Shown here: positions 10,173 to 17,534 of the stretch, in pieces
How positions within the stretch are numbered: position 1 is the first letter of the stretch
How the letters are laid out: the number at the start of each line of letters is the position of its first letter
Source: Cycloclasticus sp.
GTDB lineage: Bacteria; Pseudomonadota; Gammaproteobacteria; Methylococcales; Cycloclasticaceae
NCBI GenBank assembly: GCA_040743155.1
Contig: JBFLJU010000001.1
Coordinates: 1,240,001-1,304,000, forward strand
DNA length: 64,000 nt
Direction of reading: 5' to 3'
The notes under the pieces: model-generated
The model's input: the letters and a program-made list of their open reading frames with translations, nothing else
Told to the model about the DNA's origin: nothing
Database searches by the model: none
Program-made: the position numbers and the translations under genes

Positions 10173-10979
10173 TTATTTCTCCTCAGCCACGTCGTCTAGA
10201 CCAACAAAGCCTTTTAAACGGTTTGGCACACTTCCCAGGTTTGTAAGCCATGCGCCAATTTTCCACCAAACGTAATACAGAACCATGCATACAAAGGCAG
10301 AGAAGAAGGTTGAAATCAACGTAGACTCACCACCAAATGTACGCAACGTACCTCGTTCAATCATTCTTAAATACTCTGGTGTTGCTGTACGAGTAAATGA
10401 ATAACCGATCAAATCAGCCACATTAACGACTTGATCCATATGAATAACAGGCACATGGTACGGTGCAAGAATTGGCCAGTTTGCAGGTGCAAACGCAAAC
10501 GCAACTGAACTACCACCAAATATGGCTGTTATAAATAAATTTCTTGAAAGTAAATAGACTAAATCCATTAACATTAAGCCAGGAATCACGATTGAAGGCC
10601 AAATCATGCTCATTGGAAAATATGTCCATAAATGAAAGCTAAAATAACGGCTTGCCCATTCACCCGCCATTAAACACAGTCCGCATAATGTTCCTGAAAT
10701 AGGTAATCCGAACTTCTCCATTAGCGGATAAGATAAGGCCGCCGGAATAACAATCAATAACATAGGTGTTAATGTCACCCAGTTCATCCTATCTTTCCAG
10801 TCCACCCAAAAATCCCAGTCACCCACTGTCAACATAAAATGTATGTGGAACGCTGCAACAATTGCAAAAAACAAAATACCAACGACAATCCTATCTAAAC
10901 CACGCGCGATCCTTGCAGCATCTGAATTCGACGTTCTAACCGCCTTCAACAGTAATGCTTCATTTGCTTCTAAAGCCAT
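10173..10979 (-). CDS. pmoA: copper membrane monooxygenase subunit A (PmoA/AmoA type)
   Basis: Integral membrane subunit A, 268 residues, slightly longer than the roughly 250 usual in methanotrophs. It carries the segment GDWDFWVDWKDR, the site of the common pmoA/amoA primer, as well as ANWPILAPYHVPV and TPEYLRMIERGTLRTFG near the C-terminus, all typical of the family. Six to seven membrane helices are evident. The ATG is preceded by AGAGGTTGAG. The start lies 86 bases after pmoC and a strong hairpin sits in that gap. Close resemblance to methane- and hydrocarbon-oxidising PmoA is clear, but assignment to methane against ethane or propane would need a phylogeny. Confidence 0.94.
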   Translation of the reverse strand: MALEANEALLLKAVRTSNSDAARIARGLDRIVVGILFFAIVAAFHIHFMLTVGDWDFWVDWKDRMNWVTLTPMLLIVIPAALSYPLMEKFGLPISGTLCGLCLMAGEWASRYFSFHLWTYFPMSMIWPSIVIPGLMLMDLVYLLSRNLFITAIFGGSSVAFAFAPANWPILAPYHVPVIHMDQVVNVADLIGYSFTRTATPEYLRMIERGTLRTFGGESTLISTFFSAFVCMVLYYVWWKIGAWLTNLGSVPNRLKGFVGLDDVAEEK

Positions 10980-11011
10980 AACTCAACCTCTGTAATTTTT
11001 ATAAAAAATTA

Positions 11012-11049
11012 CCCTAATTTTATCTATAAGTGACTAAATAAAATTAGGG
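11012..11049 (-). promoter_or_regulatory. 12-bp perfect hairpin between pmoC and pmoA
   Basis: Arms 11012-11023 and 11038-11049 are perfectly complementary (CCCTAATTTTAT on the transcript, 14-base loop) and the 3' arm is followed by a T-rich stretch. In the pmoC-pmoA transcript it would form a stable stem about 30 bases before the pmoA start. It may be a partial terminator or an RNA processing/stability element that sets the ratio of PmoC to PmoA and PmoB; comparable hairpins are known in amoC-amoA spacers. Confidence 0.75.
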
Positions 11050-11065
11050 CTGAACTCAAACCTTC

Positions 11066-11842
11066 TTACGATGTTAACTCACCTTTTTCGTTTACTACTC
11101 TTGGTAGCAAATCAATGATGTATTTGATTACCTGAACTAACACACCACCTAATGCAATAATTGACCAACCGAAAAATACAAAGCCCCAGTGTAAAGGCAC
11201 CGTAAAGTATTCTTCCATTAACCAAAAAGCATGGCCCCATTCGTTGTACCCAACTGTTGGTAACAACATAAATGGGCCACAAACCACTAATACCAACGCA
11301 ATTGAAATCTTTTCAGCAAAATACGGTAAGCGAGTGATTGCATAAAAAAACAAGCTAAAGCCAATAATGATGAAAATAGGCATGCACATATAAAAAAGGA
11401 ATATGTGGCTCGGTGTGAAACTGGTGTCCCTAACTACTGTTTGATGCCAAGAAGCATCTTGCTCGGCATACAAGCTTCCTGCAAAATAAAATGCAAATGC
11501 ATAAACCATTAACATAGTTACCCAAACTAATAGCCTATTAAGCTCTTCCCTTGGTTTTAGGTCACGAAGGTGCTTATCGCGTGTCACCCAAAAATAACCA
11601 ACAAAGCCAAAAAACGCCGTTACTTCAGCAATAAGCTCACCCCAAAAAACGGTCATCCAATACTTATCAAACATCGGATCTGTGGCATCAAGCCCATAAT
11701 CCCATGCAGCCCATTGCTGGTACCAACGCGCTGTTCCCATAATAGCTATGAGTATAAGAAACCCAATAGCCATAGGCTTCAAATTAAACTTAAAAGCTTC
11801 TATTTTTTGATCATCTACAACATCTTCTTGTGTTATTGCCAT
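11066..11842 (-). CDS. pmoC: copper membrane monooxygenase subunit C (PmoC/AmoC type)
   Basis: Integral membrane subunit C, 258 residues with about six membrane helices. The metal ligands that form the CuC/CuD region are intact: Asp129, His133 and His146, with the exact D-X3-H-X12-H spacing of Methylococcus PmoC (Asp156, His160, His173). The ATG at 11842 follows GTGGAG. It is the first gene of the pmoCAB transcript. A terminator 74 bases upstream separates it from the preceding gene, so its promoter should lie in 11843-11915, although no strong consensus was seen there. The intact ligands argue for an active enzyme. Confidence 0.93.
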   Translation of the reverse strand: MAITQEDVVDDQKIEAFKFNLKPMAIGFLILIAIMGTARWYQQWAAWDYGLDATDPMFDKYWMTVFWGELIAEVTAFFGFVGYFWVTRDKHLRDLKPREELNRLLVWVTMLMVYAFAFYFAGSLYAEQDASWHQTVVRDTSFTPSHIFLFYMCMPIFIIIGFSLFFYAITRLPYFAEKISIALVLVVCGPFMLLPTVGYNEWGHAFWLMEEYFTVPLHWGFVFFGWSIIALGGVLVQVIKYIIDLLPRVVNEKGELTS

Positions 11843-11915
11843 TAGAATTCTCCACTTTAATTTATATGCACCCTATTCTGATCCTACACTACTAATCTTT
11901 TCTTATACGGCTGAC

Positions 11916-11941
11916 AAAAAACGCGAGGCCCTAAGCCTCGC
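11916..11941 (-). terminator. intrinsic terminator upstream of pmoC
   Basis: On the minus strand a perfect 7-bp GC-rich stem (GCGAGGC / GCCTCGC, loop of 5) is followed by G and six T. It would stop transcripts coming from the 12334-12891 gene before pmoC, making pmoCAB an independent transcription unit. Confidence 0.85.
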
Positions 11942-12158
11942 TAGTGAGGAGCACAACCAATCTACCTAACAGTTGTTATAATATAATAACCTTTCCCCTT
12001 TCTATAAATCAATAGGAGCACGGATTAATCTTAAAAAAGACTAAATGAGTGACTTTAATTTCAGTGATAGCCCATCATTTGCAATACTAAAAGAAAGAAT
12101 TAAAATACGGGCATTAACTCACCAACTACATTACCCAGCCACCGGAAAGCCAGCCCCT

Positions 12159-12236
12159 TTAAAGACTAATCAAAAGTTCTTTAAATTTATCAGAAGGTAT
12201 AGGCTTACTAAAATAATAACCTTGTAAAATTTCACA
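12159..12236 (-). pseudogene. C-terminal remnant of an EAL-domain gene
   Basis: The minus strand reads CEILQGYYFSKPIPSDKF and a few more residues to a TAA, a near-perfect match to the end of EAL phosphodiesterase domains (QGYxFSxPxP). An in-frame TAG lies directly before the cysteine codon, and no further EAL sequence was found upstream in any frame. Only about 25 codons remain of what was once a cyclic-di-GMP gene. It is a scar of deletion or of insertion of the neighbouring pmo genes. Confidence 0.75.
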
Positions 12237-12333
12237 CTAATATTCTTTAAACATCAGCATTTGCTCCTTAATATTAAAATGATTTAGATCAAAATTTGAA
12301 TCGATCTTAGAAAAAATACCAGCCTAATTACAG

Positions 12334-12891
12334 TCATTGGTCTTGCTCTTTATTCACTTTTTTCACATACCAAATATAGAGCCCACTTAAAATCAATAAC
12401 GCTATCAGCAGCCACTTGATAACTTGTTGAGTGCTTGAAGGTTCCCTACTATTCGGACCAAGCTCACCCACATAAAAATCAAACTCCCTTGTCGTATCAT
12501 GCCCGTCTTTATTCAAAAACATGACCTTGCCATGATACTTTCCCTTTTGCCTTGGCATAAAATTCAATAGCATTGAGCCTTGAGGGTACAATTTAAGTGG
12601 TAACGCAGCTAGTGGTTCAAGACTTTCCCCATCCATGTATCCTATTGAAAAAGAAAATGGAAAGCCCTTCGAATCTTCTTCCATAAAATCTAGAACAATC
12701 GTTGTTTCAACTAAATCTGGTGCGCTTTGGCAAAACACCTCGCCTTTATGCGTTGAAGCTTGATAAGCTGTTAGGTGAATACCTCGGCCTTCAGCTAACT
12801 TCAATGTGCAAGCTCCATGCTTATTATCGATATTACCGTGCGCAAACACATAATTACTTACAAACAAAAGTACTACTAAGCTTGTTCTCAT
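12334..12891 (-). CDS. paralogue of the pmoB-adjacent anchored protein; predicted N-terminal-histidine copper-protein candidate
   Basis: A 185-residue exported protein clearly related to the one at 8322-8915. The signal peptide should be cut after VFA (residue 17), leaving His18 first. Cys28, His39 (in IHLTAYQ) and Cys54 match the paralogue, with one residue inserted between the first cysteine and the histidine; VLDF and a following acidic pair are also shared. A C-terminal helix (about 158-176) and a basic tail anchor it. It lies upstream of pmoC on the same strand but behind its own terminator, so it can be regulated separately. A TATAAT on the minus strand at 12963-12968 and a TGCAC-TTG-GTGCA palindrome at 12935-12947 lie upstream. 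Function unknown; copper handling for Pmo is inferred. Confidence 0.8.
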   Translation of the reverse strand: MRTSLVVLLFVSNYVFAHGNIDNKHGACTLKLAEGRGIHLTAYQASTHKGEVFCQSAPDLVETTIVLDFMEEDSKGFPFSFSIGYMDGESLEPLAALPLKLYPQGSMLLNFMPRQKGKYHGKVMFLNKDGHDTTREFDFYVGELGPNSREPSSTQQVIKWLLIALLILSGLYIWYVKKVNKEQDQ

Positions 12892-13033
12892 CTTCTATTT
12901 CCTCTGGATTTTTTATTTAAATCTTAATATAGTCTGCACCAAGTGCACGTTAGTTCCATAAAATTATAGCTAATAACAATTAGGGCTTGCTCACGATCTA
13001 GATAAGGAAATCACAATGACCCCAACTTTCTGT

Positions 13034-13063
13034 TTGTTGCTCACACGTTAGTCACTATATAAT
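13034..13063 (+). promoter_or_regulatory. candidate promoter of nhaD
   Basis: A perfect TATAAT at 13058-13063 has TTGTTG 18 bases upstream (13034-13039), a weak -35. It lies about 50 bases before the nhaD start, giving a leader of about 45 bases. Confidence 0.45.
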
Positions 13064-13113
13064 ATCGAACCTTCAGTAGCTGTTTATCCACACATAACCT
13101 TACAGGGACGCAA

Positions 13114-14562
13114 ATGAATTCCTTAATTCGCTTCACCAGCCTTTTATTTCTTGTCTTTTTGCCGACATTGGCCTTTTCTGCCACAACTGGCGAACACCCC
13201 CAGCTTGACTTAACCGACCACACCGCTGGTTATTTAGCACTTGCCGTATTCGTTGTCGCTTATACGTTGGTTATTTTTGAAGAACAGCTTCATTTGCGTA
13301 AATCCAAGCCGGTGCTGTTAGCTGCTGGCCTCATCTGGATAATGATTGCGGTCGTCTATCAGCAACATGGCTTTGATCATGCTGCTGAAATTGCGATCCG
13401 GCATAACTTCCTTGAATATGCCGAACTATTCTTCTTCCTATTAGTTGCCATGACCTACATTAACGCGATGATTGAACGCGGTGTGTTTGATGCGTTAAGG
13501 GGCTGGTTAGTTGCAAAAGAGTTTAGTTACAAAGCATTATTCTGGTTACTCGGCATTCTTTCCTTCTTTATCTCCCCAATTGCCGACAACCTTACGACTG
13601 CCTTAATCATGTGTACTGTGGCATTAACCGTTGGTACAAAAGAGCCAAAGTTTGTTGCTATTTCTTGTATCGCTATTGTTGTTGGCGCCAATGCTGGCGG
13701 CGCATTCAGTCCATTTGGCGACATCACAACATTGATGGTATGGCAAAAAGGCATCGTTCAATTCTCTGAATTCTTCGCATTATTCTTACCGTCGGTCGTC
13801 AACTATGTAATACCGGCTGCGATTATGCATTTCTTCATTCCGTCAGGCTCACCTGATCCAGTTGAAGGCGAAGAATTAAAAATGAAACGCGGCGGTATTA
13901 TTATTGTTGTTTTATTCCTATTAACGATTGTTACAGCCGTTAGTTTCCACAACTTCCTACACCTACCTCCCGCCATCGGCATGATGACTGGCTTAGCCTA
14001 TTTGAAATTCTTTGGCTACTACCTAAAAAGAACTGTAGACCAAGAATCAACTCAACCAGAAGACCGCTTTGATGAAGGCATGGATATTGAAACCTCACAA
14101 CGCCATGACCCGGACGCAAAAGGATTTGATGTTTTTGCTAAAGTAGCAGGCGCAGAATGGGACACCTTATTCTTCTTCTACGGCGTCATTATGGCCGTTG
14201 GTGGCCTTGGCTTTATGGGTTACTTAGGCATGGTTTCTGAAGCCATGTACGGTCAACTTGGTCCTACCACCGCTAACGTTATTGTTGGTGTGTTATCTGC
14301 TATCGTTGACAACATTCCGGTGATGTTTGCGGTACTAACGATGCAACCTGACATGAGTCATGGGCAGTGGCTTTTAGTCACATTAACAGCCGGTGTTGGT
14401 GGCAGCTTATTATCTATTGGCTCCGCCGCTGGTGTAGCTTTAATGGGTCAAGCTCGAGGCATATATACGTTTGCTTCTCACCTTAAATGGACGCCTGTTA
14501 TTGCACTTGGTTACATTGCCAGTATCTATGTTCATATGTGGGTTAACGCTGCACATTTCTAA
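13114..14562 (+). CDS. nhaD: NhaD-type sodium/proton antiporter
   Basis: A 482-residue polytopic membrane protein of the NhaD (ion transporter superfamily) type, which exports sodium in exchange for protons and supports growth in salty or alkaline surroundings. The N-terminus has a hydrophobic leader ending near AFSA, about 12 membrane helices follow, and conserved polar membrane segments such as SPIADNLTTALI and SAIVDNIPVMFAVL are present as internal repeats, each with the paired Asp-Asn that marks this family. ATG 13114 follows AGGGA. It is divergent from the Pmo-linked gene and 23 bases before mobB, although no functional link to molybdenum cofactor genes is expected. Confidence 0.93.
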   Translation: MNSLIRFTSLLFLVFLPTLAFSATTGEHPQLDLTDHTAGYLALAVFVVAYTLVIFEEQLHLRKSKPVLLAAGLIWIMIAVVYQQHGFDHAAEIAIRHNFLEYAELFFFLLVAMTYINAMIERGVFDALRGWLVAKEFSYKALFWLLGILSFFISPIADNLTTALIMCTVALTVGTKEPKFVAISCIAIVVGANAGGAFSPFGDITTLMVWQKGIVQFSEFFALFLPSVVNYVIPAAIMHFFIPSGSPDPVEGEELKMKRGGIIIVVLFLLTIVTAVSFHNFLHLPPAIGMMTGLAYLKFFGYYLKRTVDQESTQPEDRFDEGMDIETSQRHDPDAKGFDVFAKVAGAEWDTLFFFYGVIMAVGGLGFMGYLGMVSEAMYGQLGPTTANVIVGVLSAIVDNIPVMFAVLTMQPDMSHGQWLLVTLTAGVGGSLLSIGSAAGVALMGQARGIYTFASHLKWTPVIALGYIASIYVHMWVNAAHF

Positions 14563-14585
14563 CAATATTTGCGTCACTAGAACCT

Positions 14586-15107
14586 GTGCCTGAATTTTCT
14601 TCACCACCTGTTCTTGGCTTTGCCGCGAACAGCGGTACGGGTAAAACGACTTTATTAAGCCGCCTCATTCCTATTTTGAGTGAGCGCGGCCTTAAAGTAG
14701 GCTTGGTCAAACACAGCCATCACGATTTTGATATTGATCAGCCGGGTAAAGATAGTTATCGCCTAAGAAAGGCCGGCGCGTCCCCAGTTGTTTTAGTGTC
14801 CAGCCACCGTCGCGCGGTTATTACTGAACTAACTTCCGGCGAGCCTACCTTAGCTGAACAGTTATATTGCTTTCACAACAGCCCTGTTGATCTGATTATT
14901 GTTGAAGGCTTCAAGCAGGAGGTTTTCCCTAAAATTGAACTACATAGAGCGGCATTAAACGCTCCTTTCCTGCACCCTAATGACCGTTCTATTATCGCTA
15001 TAGCCAGCGATAACAAACCACCAACTCAGCTACCTGTTCTTGATATTAATAACCCAAAACAAGTGGCCGACTTTGTCATCAACGATTTTTTAGCGGTTAA
15101 ACAATAA
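14586..15107 (+). CDS. mobB: molybdopterin-guanine dinucleotide biosynthesis adaptor protein MobB
   Basis: A 173-residue P-loop GTP-binding protein that assists MobA in attaching GMP to molybdopterin. The Walker A motif is ANSGTGKTTL near residue 15, followed by VGLVKHSHHDFDIDQPGKDS, characteristic of MobB. The start is a GTG at 14586; no ATG is available before the P-loop. The last base of its stop codon is the first base of the moeA start, so the two are translationally coupled. mobA itself is not in this window. Confidence 0.93.
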   Translation: MPEFSSPPVLGFAANSGTGKTTLLSRLIPILSERGLKVGLVKHSHHDFDIDQPGKDSYRLRKAGASPVVLVSSHRRAVITELTSGEPTLAEQLYCFHNSPVDLIIVEGFKQEVFPKIELHRAALNAPFLHPNDRSIIAIASDNKPPTQLPVLDINNPKQVADFVINDFLAVKQ

Positions 15108-16336
15108 TGACTGATTCTTGCGCAGCACCTGGTTTATTACCACTTAAACAAGCTCTCGCTCAGATATTAAATGCCTTACCACAACCGCAATATTATGAAC
15201 TCTTACCGCTAAAAAAAGCCCTACGCCGCGTTACATACCAAGATGTCACCTCAAATATTAATGTACCCAGCTTCAGAAATTCGTCAATGGATGGTTATGC
15301 ATTACGCTCCTTAGACCATCAAAAAGACACCTTAAACCTTATTGGCACATCTTGGGCGGGCAAACCCTACACTGGGAAAATTAACCGAGGCGAGTGCGTA
15401 CGCATCTTCACAGGCGCATATGTGCCCGACGACAGTGATTGCGTCGTCATGCAAGAAAACGTAACGCGTCTCAACGAAAGCATTCAGATTAATCAATGGC
15501 CCCAATCAAAAGAAAACATCAGAAACATTGCTGATGACACCAGCAAGGGGCAAACGTTATTAACCAAAGGTAGGGATTTAAACGCGGCCGACATTGGCTT
15601 ACTTGCCTCTTGCGGCATAGCTGACGTGGCTGTTTTTAAGCAACTAACCGTTGGTTTCTTCTCCACCGGAGACGAACTTATACCCATTGGCTCACAAGCT
15701 AACTTGGGACAGATTTATGACAGCAATCGCTACACATTACACGCCCTACTCGAGCAGTCAGGCCTTACCCCGATCGACATGGGTGTTATTCCAGATAATG
15801 CTGACGCAGTTGAAGCAGCCCTTATATCCGCTTCCAAAAAGTGTGACGTTATTATCACTACTGGCGGCGTCTCCGTCGGCGAAGCAGACTTCATCACCGA
15901 TGTGCTCGGAAAGATTGGCCATATTAACCTTTGGAAGATTGCCATAAAGCCAGGTAAACCATTTGTGTTTGGTTCAATTAATAATGCCAGTTTTTTTGGT
16001 CTGCCCGGCAACCCCGTCTCAGTAATGGTGTCCTTTCATAACATCGTTTTACCCGCATTAAAAAAACTGATGGGCTACTCAACAAGCCAGCCCGCCATCA
16101 CACTACAGGCCATTACTACCGAAACCATTATAAAACACCCCGGCAGGATGGAGTTTCAGCGCGGTTTTGCTGAAAACATTAATGGCAAACTGACCGTTAA
16201 ACCCACTGGCAGCCAAGGCTCCCATATATTGAGCTCTATGGCTAAAGCCAATTGTTTTATTGTGCTCGAACAAAACAGCAGTACCGTCGACAAAGGCCAA
16301 CACGTAACCATTCAATTATTGGACACGCATTTATGA
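15107..16336 (+). CDS. moeA: molybdopterin molybdenumtransferase
   Basis: MoeA, 409 residues, inserts molybdate into adenylylated molybdopterin in the cytoplasm. Family segments are plain: FRNSSMDGYA near residue 65, RIFTGAYVP, TGDEL followed by GQIYDSN, TTGGVSVGEADF, KPGKPFVFG and GLPGNPVS. Domain order and length are normal. It overlaps mobB by one base upstream and galE by four bases (ATGA) downstream, so mobB, moeA and galE form one operon even though galE has another role. Confidence 0.95.
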   Translation: MTDSCAAPGLLPLKQALAQILNALPQPQYYELLPLKKALRRVTYQDVTSNINVPSFRNSSMDGYALRSLDHQKDTLNLIGTSWAGKPYTGKINRGECVRIFTGAYVPDDSDCVVMQENVTRLNESIQINQWPQSKENIRNIADDTSKGQTLLTKGRDLNAADIGLLASCGIADVAVFKQLTVGFFSTGDELIPIGSQANLGQIYDSNRYTLHALLEQSGLTPIDMGVIPDNADAVEAALISASKKCDVIITTGGVSVGEADFITDVLGKIGHINLWKIAIKPGKPFVFGSINNASFFGLPGNPVSVMVSFHNIVLPALKKLMGYSTSQPAITLQAITTETIIKHPGRMEFQRGFAENINGKLTVKPTGSQGSHILSSMAKANCFIVLEQNSSTVDKGQHVTIQLLDTHL

Positions 16337-17325
16337 CAAGTACATCTATTTTAGTGACCGGTGGTGCCGGTTACATTGGCAGCCACGTTGTTAAGCTACT
16401 TGGCGAACGCAACGAAAATATCATTATTTTGGATGATTTATCAACTGGATTCGAATCATCAATATTGCACGGTAAATTCATCCAAGGAAATACCGGCGAT
16501 AAGGAGCTCGTTAGCCGTATTTTAAAAGAACACAACGTCGAGTCCGTGCTTCACTTTGCTGCACATACCATCGTGCCCGAATCAGTAGAAAATCCATTGA
16601 AGTATTATCAAAACAATACCTGCGGTACGCGTAACCTCCTTGAATGTTGCTCTGAAGCCGGTGTGAAACATCTTATTTTTAGCTCAACAGCCGCTGTTTA
16701 TGGTGAACTTGAGACTGGCTTCGCCTCTGAAGACACACCTAAAGCCCCCATTAACCCATATGGAAGCTCTAAATTAATGAGCGAGCAGATGATTCGCGAT
16801 GTATCGAAAGCAACAGATTTAAGCCACGTAATTTTGCGCTATTTTAATGTTGCCGGTTCCGATCCCGATGGGCAAATTGGCCAATCGACTAAAAATGCCA
16901 CCTTGCTTATTAAAGTTGCCGCCGAAGTTGCTACAGGAAAGCGCGACAAACTACTTGTTTTTGGCACCGACTACCCCACCCCCGACGGTACGGGTATTCG
17001 TGATTATATTCATGTGTCTGATCTTGCTGCGGCCCATATCAACGCCTTGGATTACTTGAGAGCCAATGGCGAATCAACCACGCTCAACTGCGGTTACGGT
17101 CATGGTTTTAGCGTAAGGGAAGTTATTAACGCCATTAACGAAGAAAATGGCACGCCCATAACGGTTGAAGAAATGCCACGTCGTGCAGGTGACCCGCCTG
17201 AACTTATTTCTGTTGCTGAAAAAATACGCGATAGCATCGGATGGAAACCACAATTTGATGATCTAAACCTGATTGTTAAAACATCGCTCGCTTGGGAAAG
17301 AAAACTGACCGTACGAAAGAGCTAG
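16333..17325 (+). CDS. galE: UDP-glucose 4-epimerase
   Basis: NAD-dependent short-chain epimerase of 330 residues interconverting UDP-glucose and UDP-galactose for envelope sugars. It has the N-terminal GGAGYIGSH nucleotide motif, SSTAAVYG, and the catalytic YXXXK as PYGSSK. ATG 16333 is chosen because it starts directly before the Rossmann motif and overlaps the moeA stop as ATGA; a longer in-frame extension to 16252 would lie inside moeA. The stop codon overlaps the convergent small lipoprotein gene by four bases. Confidence 0.93.
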   Translation: MTSTSILVTGGAGYIGSHVVKLLGERNENIIILDDLSTGFESSILHGKFIQGNTGDKELVSRILKEHNVESVLHFAAHTIVPESVENPLKYYQNNTCGTRNLLECCSEAGVKHLIFSSTAAVYGELETGFASEDTPKAPINPYGSSKLMSEQMIRDVSKATDLSHVILRYFNVAGSDPDGQIGQSTKNATLLIKVAAEVATGKRDKLLVFGTDYPTPDGTGIRDYIHVSDLAAAHINALDYLRANGESTTLNCGYGHGFSVREVINAINEENGTPITVEEMPRRAGDPPELISVAEKIRDSIGWKPQFDDLNLIVKTSLAWERKLTVRKS

Positions 17326-17483
17326 TCATCGCCATCCGGTATAACCGCGCCTGCGATAGCAACACCTGCTTTTACAGGTAAAAGAGCAACATCGACGGCC
17401 GTATCTACCACAGAGATAACCGAACAAGCACTTAAAACAGCGCTTGTTCCTAGTAGCAGCCATCTTTTATAGTATTTTTTCAT
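17322..17483 (-). CDS. small lipoprotein, 53 residues
   Basis: A short open frame on the minus strand encodes a 53-residue protein starting MKKYYKRWLLL, with a clear lipoprotein signal and lipobox LSAC (Cys20). The mature part (SVISVVDTAVDVALLPVKAG...) resembles widespread small bacterial lipoproteins of unknown function that have a Val-Asp-Thr-Ala-Val-Asp core. A classical ribosome site is weak. It is convergent with galE and shares four bases with the galE stop. Composition and lipobox make it a credible gene; role unknown. Confidence 0.72.
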   Translation of the reverse strand: MKKYYKRWLLLGTSAVLSACSVISVVDTAVDVALLPVKAGVAIAGAVIPDGDD

Positions 17484-17534
17484 GCGCAGGATTATATATT
17501 AATGAGAATAAAAACTTGTCGGAACTTTAAATAC

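Larger units (their letters stand above)
11843..12333. other. 491-base spacer upstream of pmoC
   Basis: The stretch between pmoC and its upstream neighbour holds a minus-strand terminator (11916-11941) and a 26-codon remnant of an EAL-domain gene (12159-12236), each listed separately. The short leftward interval 11843-11915 must contain the pmoC promoter; a TATAAA at about 11865 has no good -35 partner. Nothing else was recognised. Confidence 0.5.

Noticed and set aside
12045-12227. 60-codon plus-strand frame upstream of pmoC
   Set aside because: It runs antisense to the EAL remnant and its product resembles nothing; the minus strand carries the recognisable sequence.
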